Assembly: GCA_019090845.1 (NCBI GenBank)
Contig: JAHRVD010000241.1
Span: 1-6,126 of the forward strand
Length of the DNA: 6,126 nt
Direction: 5' to 3'
Source of the DNA: Marinosulfonomonas sp.
GTDB taxonomy: Bacteria > Pseudomonadota > Alphaproteobacteria > Rhodobacterales > Rhodobacteraceae
Positions 1 to 5,434 of the stretch are shown here, one piece after another. The position numbers and the translations under genes are program-made. Under the pieces are notes generated by a model that did no database searches, was not told the origin of the DNA, and saw only the letters and a program-made list of their open reading frames with translations. Numbering within the stretch: position 1 is the stretch's first letter; each line of letters opens with the position of its first letter.

Positions 1-443
1 AAGGGCTAGACCCCAAACGCACGCTGGCCGTTGATTGCTTGGTGCCGCTTGAGCGTCGCCTGTGCCTGATGCACAGCCCCGCAACCGACCCGGAATTTCT
101 GGATCACGCGCGTGACCTTCTTGGCGCGCATGGAACGGCAGTTACGGTTATTGCTGATAGTCCGGGTTTTGTCGCGCAACGTATTTTGGCGATGATCGTC
201 AATATCGGGTGCGACATTGCACAACAAAAGATTGCCACCCCAAGTGATATTGATCTGGCTGTCGAGCGTGGGCTTGGCTATCCGGAAGGTCCGCTGAAAC
301 TGGGCGATCGTATCGGTCCGGCGCGCATCCTTGAAATTCTGGACGGGCTACATGCGTTTTATCGGGATCCGCGTTACCGGCCAAGTCCGTGGTTGATCCG
401 GCGCGCCCGTCTGGGGCTGTCGCTGCATCACACCGGCACTTAA
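1..443 (+). CDS. 3-hydroxyacyl-CoA dehydrogenase, C-terminal part (5' end outside window)
   Basis: The reading frame is open from position 3 to a TAA at 441-443, giving 146 codons, and continues upstream of the window. It matches the last C-terminal domain of long (about 500-residue, PaaH/PaaC-like) NAD-dependent 3-hydroxyacyl-CoA dehydrogenases, which oxidise 3-hydroxyacyl-CoA to 3-oxoacyl-CoA in beta-oxidation or aromatic-acid degradation. Landmarks counted from the first full codon are GLDPKRTLAVD (1-11), DSPGFVAQR (52-60), the helix AMIVNIGCDIAQQ (63-75), SDIDLAVERGLGYPEGPL (81-98) and DPRYRPSPWLIRRARLGLSL (122-141). This order and the RRA-LGLSL ending are typical of that long form. The NAD-binding Rossmann domain must lie upstream. 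A TTG at 39 could be taken as a start, but homology clearly extends upstream of it, so this is a truncated gene, not a short one. It converges on the MmgE/PrpD gene with a 10-base gap. Confidence 0.9.
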   Translation, partial: GLDPKRTLAVDCLVPLERRLCLMHSPATDPEFLDHARDLLGAHGTAVTVIADSPGFVAQRILAMIVNIGCDIAQQKIATPSDIDLAVERGLGYPEGPLKLGDRIGPARILEILDGLHAFYRDPRYRPSPWLIRRARLGLSLHHTGT

Positions 444-453
444 GATCAACAGA

Positions 454-1851
454 TCATAACGCGTCAAACAATGGCGACAAATCGTCGATCTGTTCAAGCG
501 ACTGGGTTATCGAGACGATTTTTTGCGCTCTGTCATTGCCGATCACCGGTTCTGCCAGTGCCATGAATTTTTGCACCAGGTCATCCTCACTCAAAGGGTT
601 TTGGGCAGATCCGCGCGGGGCGTCATTTGAAAATTCATGCTCTGTCCCATCTTTCATTTTCAGCCGCAGCTTGCACTCATGGTAATGGGTTAGCTCTGGC
701 CCGGCGGCGATATGGATGCGCCCAGCCAGATGTTTCACGGCGGGGCGCAGGCATTCGTCGGCAAATCCGACGCTATGCGCTGGCATCACCATGTCAGTGC
801 CTGCTGCGGCGAGCGCAAGCATATACTGAATGTGAAAACGCGCCTCGTTGGCGGTGGCAGGTGGTGCTGATTTGCTAATTGCCGGTATGATATACTGGGG
901 CACAGAAACCTTGATTTCTGCAATCTGGAAGGGGTCCAACCCTAGTTCGGCCATGGCACTGGCAACGGCATCAAATGCCGAATGAATATAGCCGCAACAG
1001 GCATGCAGCTTTCGCCTTGGTTCGTTCAACGCCCAGTCATCAGTGGACAGTGCGCCGGGGCTCCAATTGCCCGACATGGCGGCAAAGTAACCGATCGAAC
1101 TGTGCAGAATATTGGGTGGCCCGCTTAGCCCTGCCTTGGCATATTGCACAGCCTGAATTCCCGCGCCTGCGGGGCTTGCGCCAAATAACATCGGTTTGAT
1201 CGTGCCACCATCGCCAAAGATCACCTCGGCAGGGCACCAGCCCGCAATAGCCCCGGCAATCGCAAGAGCATTTGCAGTTTGATCAGGTGTCAGGCCAGAC
1301 AGGCGGGCGGCGGCTGCCGAGCAGCCAATCGTCGCCGGAAATCCGACGCTGACCATGCCGCTGTCTTGGATACTTTTCAGGTGCGGATAAAAGGCGTTGT
1401 AGACCCGGGCAGTCGTTTCAATGCCGGCAACTACGGCCAGGATCACATCGCTGCCGCTTGCTCGATTTGTCTGAGCGAGCGAAAGCGCCGTCGCAACATT
1501 TCCGATGCTGGCATGCCCGCCGATCAGGTCATTCAGTTCAAAAATATCGCCCATATAGGCATTTGCCCGTGCCGCAGAAACCACGCCTAGTTTGGCGGTG
1601 TTGCCGATGATCGAGGCATTTCCCATTGATCCGACCGCCTGTTCGGCGGCGATGACTTGCTGGGTTTCCGGCATTTGCGAACCGGCGATCATGCAGCCGA
1701 TAGTATCCAGAATGCACAAGCTGGCCTGCCGCTTTACTTCATGGGGCGTCGAGGCAGATGCCAGCCCATGTGTGAACGCGCCCAATGTCTTTAGCAATTG
1801 GCCGGGACCGGCAGGGGTTCTGGTGTCCAGAATTTCGATTTGTTTATTCAT
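454..1851 (-). CDS. MmgE/PrpD family protein
   Basis: This 465-residue cytosolic protein has the usual length of the MmgE/PrpD family, which includes 2-methylcitrate dehydratase, cis-aconitate decarboxylase and iminodisuccinate epimerase. Visible landmarks are the helical N-terminal half with LDTIGCMIAG (48-57), FELNDLIGGHAS (104-115), SGSDVILAVVAGIE (132-145), the GLTPDQTANALAIAGAIAG stretch (186-204), GGTIKPMLFG with Lys219 (215-224), KLHACCGYIHSAFDAV (281-296) and ARFHIQYMLALAAAG (337-351). By eye, His113 and Lys219 match the catalytic His103 and Lys207 of human cis-aconitate decarboxylase. The Asp93, Thr97 and His159 positions appear to be Glu105, Leu109 and Pro172, so that activity is unlikely and the substrate is unknown. 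The ATG at 1851-1849 has a GAGG (plus-strand 1860-1863) 8 bases upstream. The gene is divergent from the TRAP genes and convergent with the 3-hydroxyacyl-CoA dehydrogenase. Family assignment is firm; function is open. Confidence 0.9.
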   Translation of the reverse strand: MNKQIEILDTRTPAGPGQLLKTLGAFTHGLASASTPHEVKRQASLCILDTIGCMIAGSQMPETQQVIAAEQAVGSMGNASIIGNTAKLGVVSAARANAYMGDIFELNDLIGGHASIGNVATALSLAQTNRASGSDVILAVVAGIETTARVYNAFYPHLKSIQDSGMVSVGFPATIGCSAAAARLSGLTPDQTANALAIAGAIAGWCPAEVIFGDGGTIKPMLFGASPAGAGIQAVQYAKAGLSGPPNILHSSIGYFAAMSGNWSPGALSTDDWALNEPRRKLHACCGYIHSAFDAVASAMAELGLDPFQIAEIKVSVPQYIIPAISKSAPPATANEARFHIQYMLALAAAGTDMVMPAHSVGFADECLRPAVKHLAGRIHIAAGPELTHYHECKLRLKMKDGTEHEFSNDAPRGSAQNPLSEDDLVQKFMALAEPVIGNDRAQKIVSITQSLEQIDDLSPLFDAL

Positions 1852-1892
1852 CGGTTTTGCCTCGCTGAGTCGCCCGGGATGTGCGTAGCAGA

Positions 1893-1921
1893 TTTTTAAT
1901 TAAAGCGACCATTTGTGCGAA
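1893..1921 (-). promoter_or_regulatory. Weak sigma70-like promoter candidate for the MmgE/PrpD gene
   Basis: Reading the minus strand, TTCGCA (plus-strand 1921-1916) is followed after 17 bases by TAAAAA (1898-1893). Each hexamer matches 4 of 6 consensus bases. The implied transcript start would lie about 35 bases before the ATG, which leaves room for the GAGG ribosome binding site. Matches this weak are common by chance. Confidence 0.22.
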
Positions 1922-2042
1922 AGCCAAGCGATTTGCCGCAAGAATCTGGCCGATGGCAATCATTGCACGACCCGCGATCAGTGACGCAGGTGAGATGGTG
2001 GAATTCAAAATGTTGTTTTCGCAGCAGTCTGCACTGGTTTTG

Positions 2043-2058
2043 CCCCACATATGTGGGG
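2043..2058. promoter_or_regulatory. Perfect 16-bp palindrome, candidate operator
   Basis: CCCCACATATGTGGGG is an uninterrupted inverted repeat of two 8-base arms with no spacer. It sits in the non-coding gap between divergent genes, centred about 210 bases before the binding-protein start and about 200 bases before the MmgE/PrpD start. If the rightward promoter candidate is right, its centre would be near -84, a position more typical of an activator or a shared dimer-binding site than of a simple repressor site. I cannot name the regulator family. No T-run follows, so it is not an obvious terminator. Confidence 0.5.
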
Positions 2059-2089
2059 AACATTGGTGTGATTTGGGTGATTAAAGGGT

Positions 2090-2127
2090 TTGCAAAATTT
2101 GTAAATATTCTTACTATATGGGATAGT
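2090..2127 (+). promoter_or_regulatory. Candidate promoter region for the TRAP operon
   Basis: In a locally AT-rich stretch, TTGTAA (2099-2104) lies 17 bases before GATAGT (2122-2127). TTGCAA (2090-2095) lies 16 bases before TACTAT (2112-2117). Each hexamer matches 4 of 6 sigma70 consensus bases. Two short inverted repeats, TTTGCAAA (2089-2096) and ATTTGTAAAT (2097-2106), overlap the -35 region and could be regulator contacts. The position fits a leader of about 125 bases before the binding-protein gene. Confidence 0.3.
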
Positions 2128-2170
2128 TCCGCAATATTGACCCGGAGCTTTCTCACGCAGGAATGGCGGG

Positions 2171-2205
2171 GGGCAGAAAAAAAGAACGGGCAAAAAAACG
2201 GAACG
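2171..2205 (+). repeat. Imperfect tandem repeat with A7 runs in the leader
   Basis: Two 18-base units, GGGCAGAAAAAAAGAACG (2171-2188) and GGGCAAAAAAACGGAACG (2188-2205), repeat with a 17-base period and agree at 15 of 18 positions. Each contains a run of seven A, and a six-G run (2168-2173) leads in. The repeat lies in the untranslated leader of the binding-protein gene, about 50 bases upstream of its ribosome binding site. Its role is unknown. Confidence 0.45.
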
Positions 2206-2247
2206 TTGTTGAAATTAGTGATATGAAATTAAACTTGGGAATCCAAC

Positions 2248-2252
2248 GGAGG
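2248..2252 (+). promoter_or_regulatory. Ribosome binding site GGAGG that decides the binding-protein start
   Basis: GGAGG ends 6 bases before the ATG at 2259 and only 3 bases before the ATG at 2256, so 2259 is the better start. In-frame ATGs further upstream (2163, 2223) lack a well-placed Shine-Dalgarno sequence and would put a long, very basic tail in front of the signal peptide. Confidence 0.8.
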
Positions 2253-2258
2253 AAAATG

Positions 2259-3323
2259 ATGACCACTACCAAAACACTTAAGAATGCAGTTATGAGCGTC
2301 GCTTGCGCCTCATTGCTGTCAACAGTCGCGGTGCCGCTTAGCGTTACCGGCGCAATGGCTGCAGAAGTCGACGGACCAAAAATCAAATGGCTGATGTCTA
2401 TGTGGGGCAACCGGCGCGGGTTTTCGGAAGGCGTTGAAGGGCTGGCTGCGTATGTGTCCGAAAAGACCGACGGAAACTTCCAGATCGACATCCAGTATGG
2501 CGGCGTCCTTTCTGCACCTAAGGAAAACCTTGATGGTTTGTCATTGGGCGCGTTTGAAAGCGCTGTTTTCTGTGCAACATATCATCCCGACAAGATCCCC
2601 GGCCTGAATGGTCTTGGCCTTGCGGCGCTGCCTATTGGTTCGCTGGAAGCAAAGGTCGATGTTATCGAGGCCTACTATAAGAACCCAGTAATTGCTGCCG
2701 GATATGCCAAATGGAACAGCGTCCCGCTGTTGGGAATTCCGATGCCAAGCTATGAAGCCATGGGTAAGGGCGATGCTCCGAAAACGGTTGATGACTGGAA
2801 GAAAATCTCTTTGAATTCCAGTGGCGGTGTTGGTCGTATGATGGCCGCACTTGGCGTGAACACAACAGTGATGCCGGCACCTGAGGTTTATCAGGGCATT
2901 GATCGCGGCATCATTAATGGAACAACCTTTCCATACACCTACGCCTTTGCGTCTTATCGTTTGCACGAAATCTCTGACTGGCTGACCGACAACTGGTCGC
3001 TGGGCGCGATTGTATGCCACGCTGCTGCGAACAAGGCAGCCTATGATGCGTTGCCACCGCAGTACCAAAAATTGCTTGAAGACGGCAAAGCTGCTGCATA
3101 TGCACATCAGATCCAAAACTATTCGGATGTTGATATTATCAACGAGAAGGCCTTTGAAGAGGCAGGGCTTGAGCGTATTCCTATGACAGACGAAATTCGT
3201 GCTGCTGTAGATGCCGCTGCTGCTCCTAGCTGGACGGCTTGGGTCGACGGCCTGAATGACGATGGTGTTGATGGGCAATCGCTTTTGGACTACCTTCTGA
3301 AGGCTGCAGCTGACACTGAGTAG
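2259..3323 (+). CDS. TRAP transporter periplasmic substrate-binding protein (DctP family)
   Basis: This 354-residue protein would capture an organic acid in the periplasm and deliver it to the membrane subunits encoded next. A Sec signal peptide is clear: lysines at 5 and 8, a hydrophobic core at about 10-31, and an Ala-Met-Ala cleavage motif at 32-34. The mature part has DctP-family landmarks: FQIDIQYGGVLSAPKENLDGL (74-94), ATYHPDKIP (106-114), ALPIGS (123-128), PAPEVYQGIDRGIINGTTFPY (206-226) with the conserved E-V-Y (209-211) and N-G (220-221), and ALPPQYQKLLED (264-275). The beta-strand that usually reads K-(I/V)-R and carries the ligand-binding arginine reads KKISLNSSGG (181-190) here, with no arginine. 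The nearest is Arg193. This suggests a substrate or binding mode unlike the usual C4-dicarboxylate or sialic-acid type. It is the first gene of the TRAP operon, and a strong hairpin follows its stop. An adjacent ATG at 2256 is an equally in-frame alternative start. Confidence 0.92.
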   Translation: MTTTKTLKNAVMSVACASLLSTVAVPLSVTGAMAAEVDGPKIKWLMSMWGNRRGFSEGVEGLAAYVSEKTDGNFQIDIQYGGVLSAPKENLDGLSLGAFESAVFCATYHPDKIPGLNGLGLAALPIGSLEAKVDVIEAYYKNPVIAAGYAKWNSVPLLGIPMPSYEAMGKGDAPKTVDDWKKISLNSSGGVGRMMAALGVNTTVMPAPEVYQGIDRGIINGTTFPYTYAFASYRLHEISDWLTDNWSLGAIVCHAAANKAAYDALPPQYQKLLEDGKAAAYAHQIQNYSDVDIINEKAFEEAGLERIPMTDEIRAAVDAAAAPSWTAWVDGLNDDGVDGQSLLDYLLKAAADTE

Positions 3324-3353
3324 TGTCTTCTTGAAGTTGCACTAAAAACTTTT

Positions 3354-3388
3354 GTTGTTGGCGGGCAAATGCACCGCCAACAACTTTT
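3354..3388 (+). terminator. Intercistronic hairpin with short T-run after the binding-protein gene
   Basis: GTTGTTGGCGG (3354-3364) and CCGCCAACAAC (3374-3384) form a perfect 11-bp stem with a 9-base loop, followed by TTTT (3385-3388). This has the form of a rho-independent terminator with a short U-tract. Because it lies between two genes of one transporter, partial termination or protection of the upstream mRNA end is more likely than a full stop. Either would give more binding protein than membrane subunits, as TRAP systems need. Confidence 0.75.
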
Positions 3389-3391
3389 CTT

Positions 3392-3400
3392 GGGGGGGGG
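3392..3400 (+). promoter_or_regulatory. Nine-G tract acting as ribosome binding site for the small TRAP subunit
   Basis: Nine consecutive G (3392-3400) end 3 bases before the TTG start at 3404. No GGAGG or AGGA motif is present. A run of G can pair with the CCUCC of 16S rRNA using one G-U wobble, in several registers with spacings from 3 to 7 bases. A homopolymer of this length is prone to slippage during replication and also to sequencing error. Confidence 0.5.
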
Positions 3401-3403
3401 ACT

Positions 3404-3961
3404 TTGGAACGCATAATACAATCAGCGGACCGGAATTTGCACAAAATTGAGTGGCTTTTTGCCATGATCGGGGGGCTCGCCCTTACGGTTTTGATGGTCA
3501 TGGGCTTTTCTCAGGTCGTCGCACGTTCAATGTTCCAGGCCCCTATCCACGGTATCCTCGATATCATCGAACAGTTGATGGTGCCGGTCGCGGCAATGGC
3601 CATCGCCTACTGCCAGGCTAAATTCGGCAATGTGCGCATGACTTTGCTGGTTAGCAAAAAGCCAACCCGACGAAAGTGGATTCAAGAGGCGTTTACCTAC
3701 ATGATCGCCGTCTTCGTGGTCGGCACCATTCTAAAGGGCAGTTGGGCCAATTTCATGCGGTCCTGGGTCAACGGTGGCGATACCCCTGAGATTGGAATCC
3801 CGATCTGGATCGCGATATTAGTCGTGACAGCATCCCTTGGCTTGCTTTTTCTGCGGGTTCTTTTGCAGTTGATCGAAGCTGGCCGCCTGATCATAACCCC
3901 TAATTCCCCGACGCAGGTCTTTGAAGAAGAATTGCATTTGCTGGAACCTTCAGAGCTGTAA
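3404..3961 (+). CDS. TRAP transporter small permease subunit (DctQ family)
   Basis: This 185-residue integral membrane protein has four hydrophobic segments at about 16-38, 52-71, 95-113 and 133-155, the DctQ topology. The HGILDIIEQLMVPVAAMAIAY stretch (49-69), with its acidic pair at 53 and 56, matches the conserved second-helix region of the family. The charged loop KKPTRRKW (85-92) fits a cytoplasmic face. The small subunit pairs with DctM to receive substrate from the binding protein. The start is TTG at 3404. Starting at the first in-frame ATG (residue 21) would cut into the first membrane helix, so TTG is preferred despite its rarity. The stop TAA (3959-3961) overlaps the AAGGA ribosome binding site of the next gene, so translation of the two membrane subunits is probably coupled. 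The charged tail EEELHLLEPSEL (174-185) is not diagnostic. Confidence 0.9.
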   Translation: MERIIQSADRNLHKIEWLFAMIGGLALTVLMVMGFSQVVARSMFQAPIHGILDIIEQLMVPVAAMAIAYCQAKFGNVRMTLLVSKKPTRRKWIQEAFTYMIAVFVVGTILKGSWANFMRSWVNGGDTPEIGIPIWIAILVVTASLGLLFLRVLLQLIEAGRLIITPNSPTQVFEEELHLLEPSEL

Positions 3962-3970
3962 GGACAAGAC

Positions 3971-5269
3971 ATGGAAATGATCACAGTCGGCTATATCGGT
4001 ATTGCCGTTCTTCTCTCTCTTGTTGTTCTTGGTGTTCCGGTTGCCTTCGCGACGGCCTTTACGGGAATTTGCGGATTGGCCTACATTCGCAATTTTGCCA
4101 TCTCTGCTGGCCTTTCGGGCATCGTCCCATTTGCCAATTCAGCACATTATTCGCTAAGCGTTCTTCCGTTATTCATTGCGATCGGCTTTTTGGCGATGCA
4201 TGCGGGAATAACGTCTGCGGCCTATGAGGCCGCACGAGTCTGGGTAGGCCGAATGCCCGGTGGCCTGGCGACAGCAACAATTTTTGCAAGCGCCGGTTTT
4301 GCCGCCGTTTCGGGGGCAAGCACCGCAAGCACGGCCGTATTCACCAAGATGGCCCTGCCGGAAATGGAAATGCGCGGATATAACCGCTCGCTGGCTGCGG
4401 GCGTGGTTGCCGTGGGCGGGACGCTTGCTGCGCTTATTCCGCCAAGCGCAATTCTGGTTATTTACGGTATCATCGTAGAGGAATCGATCAGCCGGTTGCT
4501 GATCGCAGGCCTTGTCCCCGGACTGATTTCAATCGTTGTTTACCTGATTGTTATCACTGTGGTGGTGACGATCCGCCCCAACCTTGCACCAAAACTGGAT
4601 GCAACGACTGTGATGGCGAAAATCAAAACATTGCCGCAACTTTCGGGCATTGTGATGGTTGTCGGGGTCATTCTTGGTGGTGTGTATTTTGGCTGGATGA
4701 CGCCAACGGAATCTGCGGCGGTCGCAACAATAATCATACTTGTCATGGCGCTCTTTAAGAAAGTTAAGGTCCGCGATCTTTCCGAAGGCTTATTAGAAAC
4801 GCTCAAAACGACGGCGATGATCTTTATGGTTATATGGGGTGTGATGATCTTTGTTCGCTTCCTTGCGTTCACAGGTTTGCCCGCCACGGTCACAGAAGCG
4901 GTCGTCAATCTGGATGTCCATCGCTCGGTGATCCTGCTCGCAATCGTGGTGATGTATCTGCTGTTGGGCATGATCCTGGATGGGATCGGCATGATGATGC
5001 TGACGCTTCCGGTTGTTTATCCGGCCGTCGTTGGTCTTGGATATGATCCGATCTGGTTTGGTATCCTGCTGGTGAAACTGATCGAGATTGGTGTTGTTAC
5101 GCCGCCGGTTGGATTGAACTGTTATGTGGTGAACGGAATTCGCCCCGACATCCCGTTGCACGAAGTGTTCAAAGGCGTCGCACCGTTTCTGGTGGGCGAG
5201 GTCTTTATCGTCGGCATAATCATCGCATTCCCCGACCTGATCCTGTATCTGCCACGACTGATGGGGTGA
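3971..5269 (+). CDS. TRAP transporter large permease subunit (DctM family)
   Basis: This 432-residue, very hydrophobic protein is the transport subunit of the TRAP system. It moves substrate across the inner membrane in symport with sodium. Its length and motifs are those of DctM: GVPVAFA (21-27), FIAIGFLAMHAGI (68-80), the first hairpin loop VSGASTASTAVFTKMALPEM (113-132), IPPSAILVIYG (156-166), IAGLVPGLI (178-186), GWMTPTESAAVA (241-252) and the second hairpin region GILLVKLIEIGVVTPPVGLN (364-383). All regions expected to carry substrate and sodium contacts look intact. The ATG at 3971 has AAGGA (3960-3964) 6 bases upstream, overlapping the stop of the small subunit with only a 9-base gap between the genes. 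It ends with TGA at 5267-5269, followed immediately by a GC-rich hairpin. Confidence 0.95.
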   Translation: MEMITVGYIGIAVLLSLVVLGVPVAFATAFTGICGLAYIRNFAISAGLSGIVPFANSAHYSLSVLPLFIAIGFLAMHAGITSAAYEAARVWVGRMPGGLATATIFASAGFAAVSGASTASTAVFTKMALPEMEMRGYNRSLAAGVVAVGGTLAALIPPSAILVIYGIIVEESISRLLIAGLVPGLISIVVYLIVITVVVTIRPNLAPKLDATTVMAKIKTLPQLSGIVMVVGVILGGVYFGWMTPTESAAVATIIILVMALFKKVKVRDLSEGLLETLKTTAMIFMVIWGVMIFVRFLAFTGLPATVTEAVVNLDVHRSVILLAIVVMYLLLGMILDGIGMMMLTLPVVYPAVVGLGYDPIWFGILLVKLIEIGVVTPPVGLNCYVVNGIRPDIPLHEVFKGVAPFLVGEVFIVGIIIAFPDLILYLPRLMG

Positions 5270-5272
5270 TAC

Positions 5273-5302
5273 TGGCGGCGGCCAAAGATAGGCCGCGCCA
5301 TT
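5273..5302 (+). terminator. GC-rich hairpin after the TRAP operon, possible terminator
   Basis: TGGCGGCGGCC (5273-5283) pairs with GGCCGCGCCA (5291-5300) to make a 10-bp stem with one bulged G and a 7-base loop. It starts 4 bases after the stop codon of the large permease. The bases that follow (TTCAATTTAT) are only moderately T-rich, so termination efficiency is uncertain. It could still mark the end of the TRAP transcript and separate it from the acyl-CoA dehydrogenase gene. Confidence 0.5.
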
Positions 5303-5373
5303 CAATTTATGTTCCGGCGACTTAACGCTGCGAAAGGATGAAAATTCGGGCTGGCCGAAATCGGAAATATCAG

Positions 5374-5393
5374 ATGAATGACCGTTCATTCAT
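5374..5393. promoter_or_regulatory. TetR/FadR-like operator (perfect 8-4-8 inverted repeat)
   Basis: ATGAATGA-CCGT-TCATTCAT is a perfect inverted repeat, 41 bases before the acyl-CoA dehydrogenase start. Both 7-base half-sites equal those of the FadR (YsiA) operator of Bacillus subtilis, TGAATGANTANTCATTCA. FadR there is a TetR-family repressor of fatty-acid degradation genes released by acyl-CoA. The two fixed bases in the spacer of that consensus (T, A) differ here. A TetR-family, CoA-thioester-responsive repressor acting on the downstream gene is a reasonable inference. No regulator gene lies in the window, and no clear promoter hexamers can be assigned beside it. Confidence 0.65.
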
Positions 5394-5420
5394 AAATTTC
5401 CAAAGGCCGGACCTGCGACT

Positions 5421-5426
5421 AAGGAG
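5421..5426 (+). promoter_or_regulatory. Ribosome binding site AAGGAG fixing a GTG start
   Basis: AAGGAG lies 8 bases before the GTG at 5435. An in-frame TAA at 5420-5422 closes the frame just upstream, so GTG 5435 is the only well-placed start for the acyl-CoA dehydrogenase. Confidence 0.8.
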
Positions 5427-5434
5427 AATTTGAA

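Larger units (their letters stand above)
1852..2258. other. Divergent intergenic regulatory region
   Basis: About 400 bases separate the start of the MmgE/PrpD gene (leftward) from the start of the TRAP binding-protein gene (rightward). I see no convincing protein gene here. It holds a weak leftward promoter candidate, a perfect 16-bp palindrome, an AT-rich stretch (2081-2127) with a rightward promoter candidate, and a leader of about 125 bases with G- and A-runs before the binding-protein start. A 68-codon leftward frame (2050-1844) is open but lacks a ribosome binding site. Shared control of the two divergent genes from this region is likely but inferred. Confidence 0.6.

Noticed and set aside
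39..443. A short complete gene starting at TTG 39
   Set aside because: The frame is open to the window edge and the family-typical GLDPKRTLAVD motif lies before this TTG, so it is the tail of a longer gene.
1529..1535. A TCATTCA half-site like that of the FadR-like operator
   Set aside because: It is a single half-site inside the MmgE/PrpD coding region with no matching partner, so it is most likely chance.
2163..2258. Upstream in-frame starts (2163, 2223) for the TRAP binding protein
   Set aside because: They lack a properly spaced Shine-Dalgarno sequence and would place a long basic tail before the signal peptide. GGAGG at 2248-2252 supports 2259.
2541..3278. Long 245-codon minus-strand frame opposite the TRAP binding-protein gene
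   Set aside because: The plus strand encodes a clear signal peptide and DctP-family motifs across the same bases. The opposite frame gives no recognisable domain and has no ribosome binding site.
5345..5359. Small inverted repeat TTCGG-N5-CCGAA upstream of the acyl-CoA dehydrogenase
   Set aside because: The 5-base arms are too short to separate from chance, although its position close to the stronger operator is noted.
4793..5389. 198-codon minus-strand frame opposite the large permease gene
   Set aside because: It yields a His/Asp/Gln-rich composition typical of an antisense reading of hydrophobic codons, and overlaps a well-supported DctM gene.
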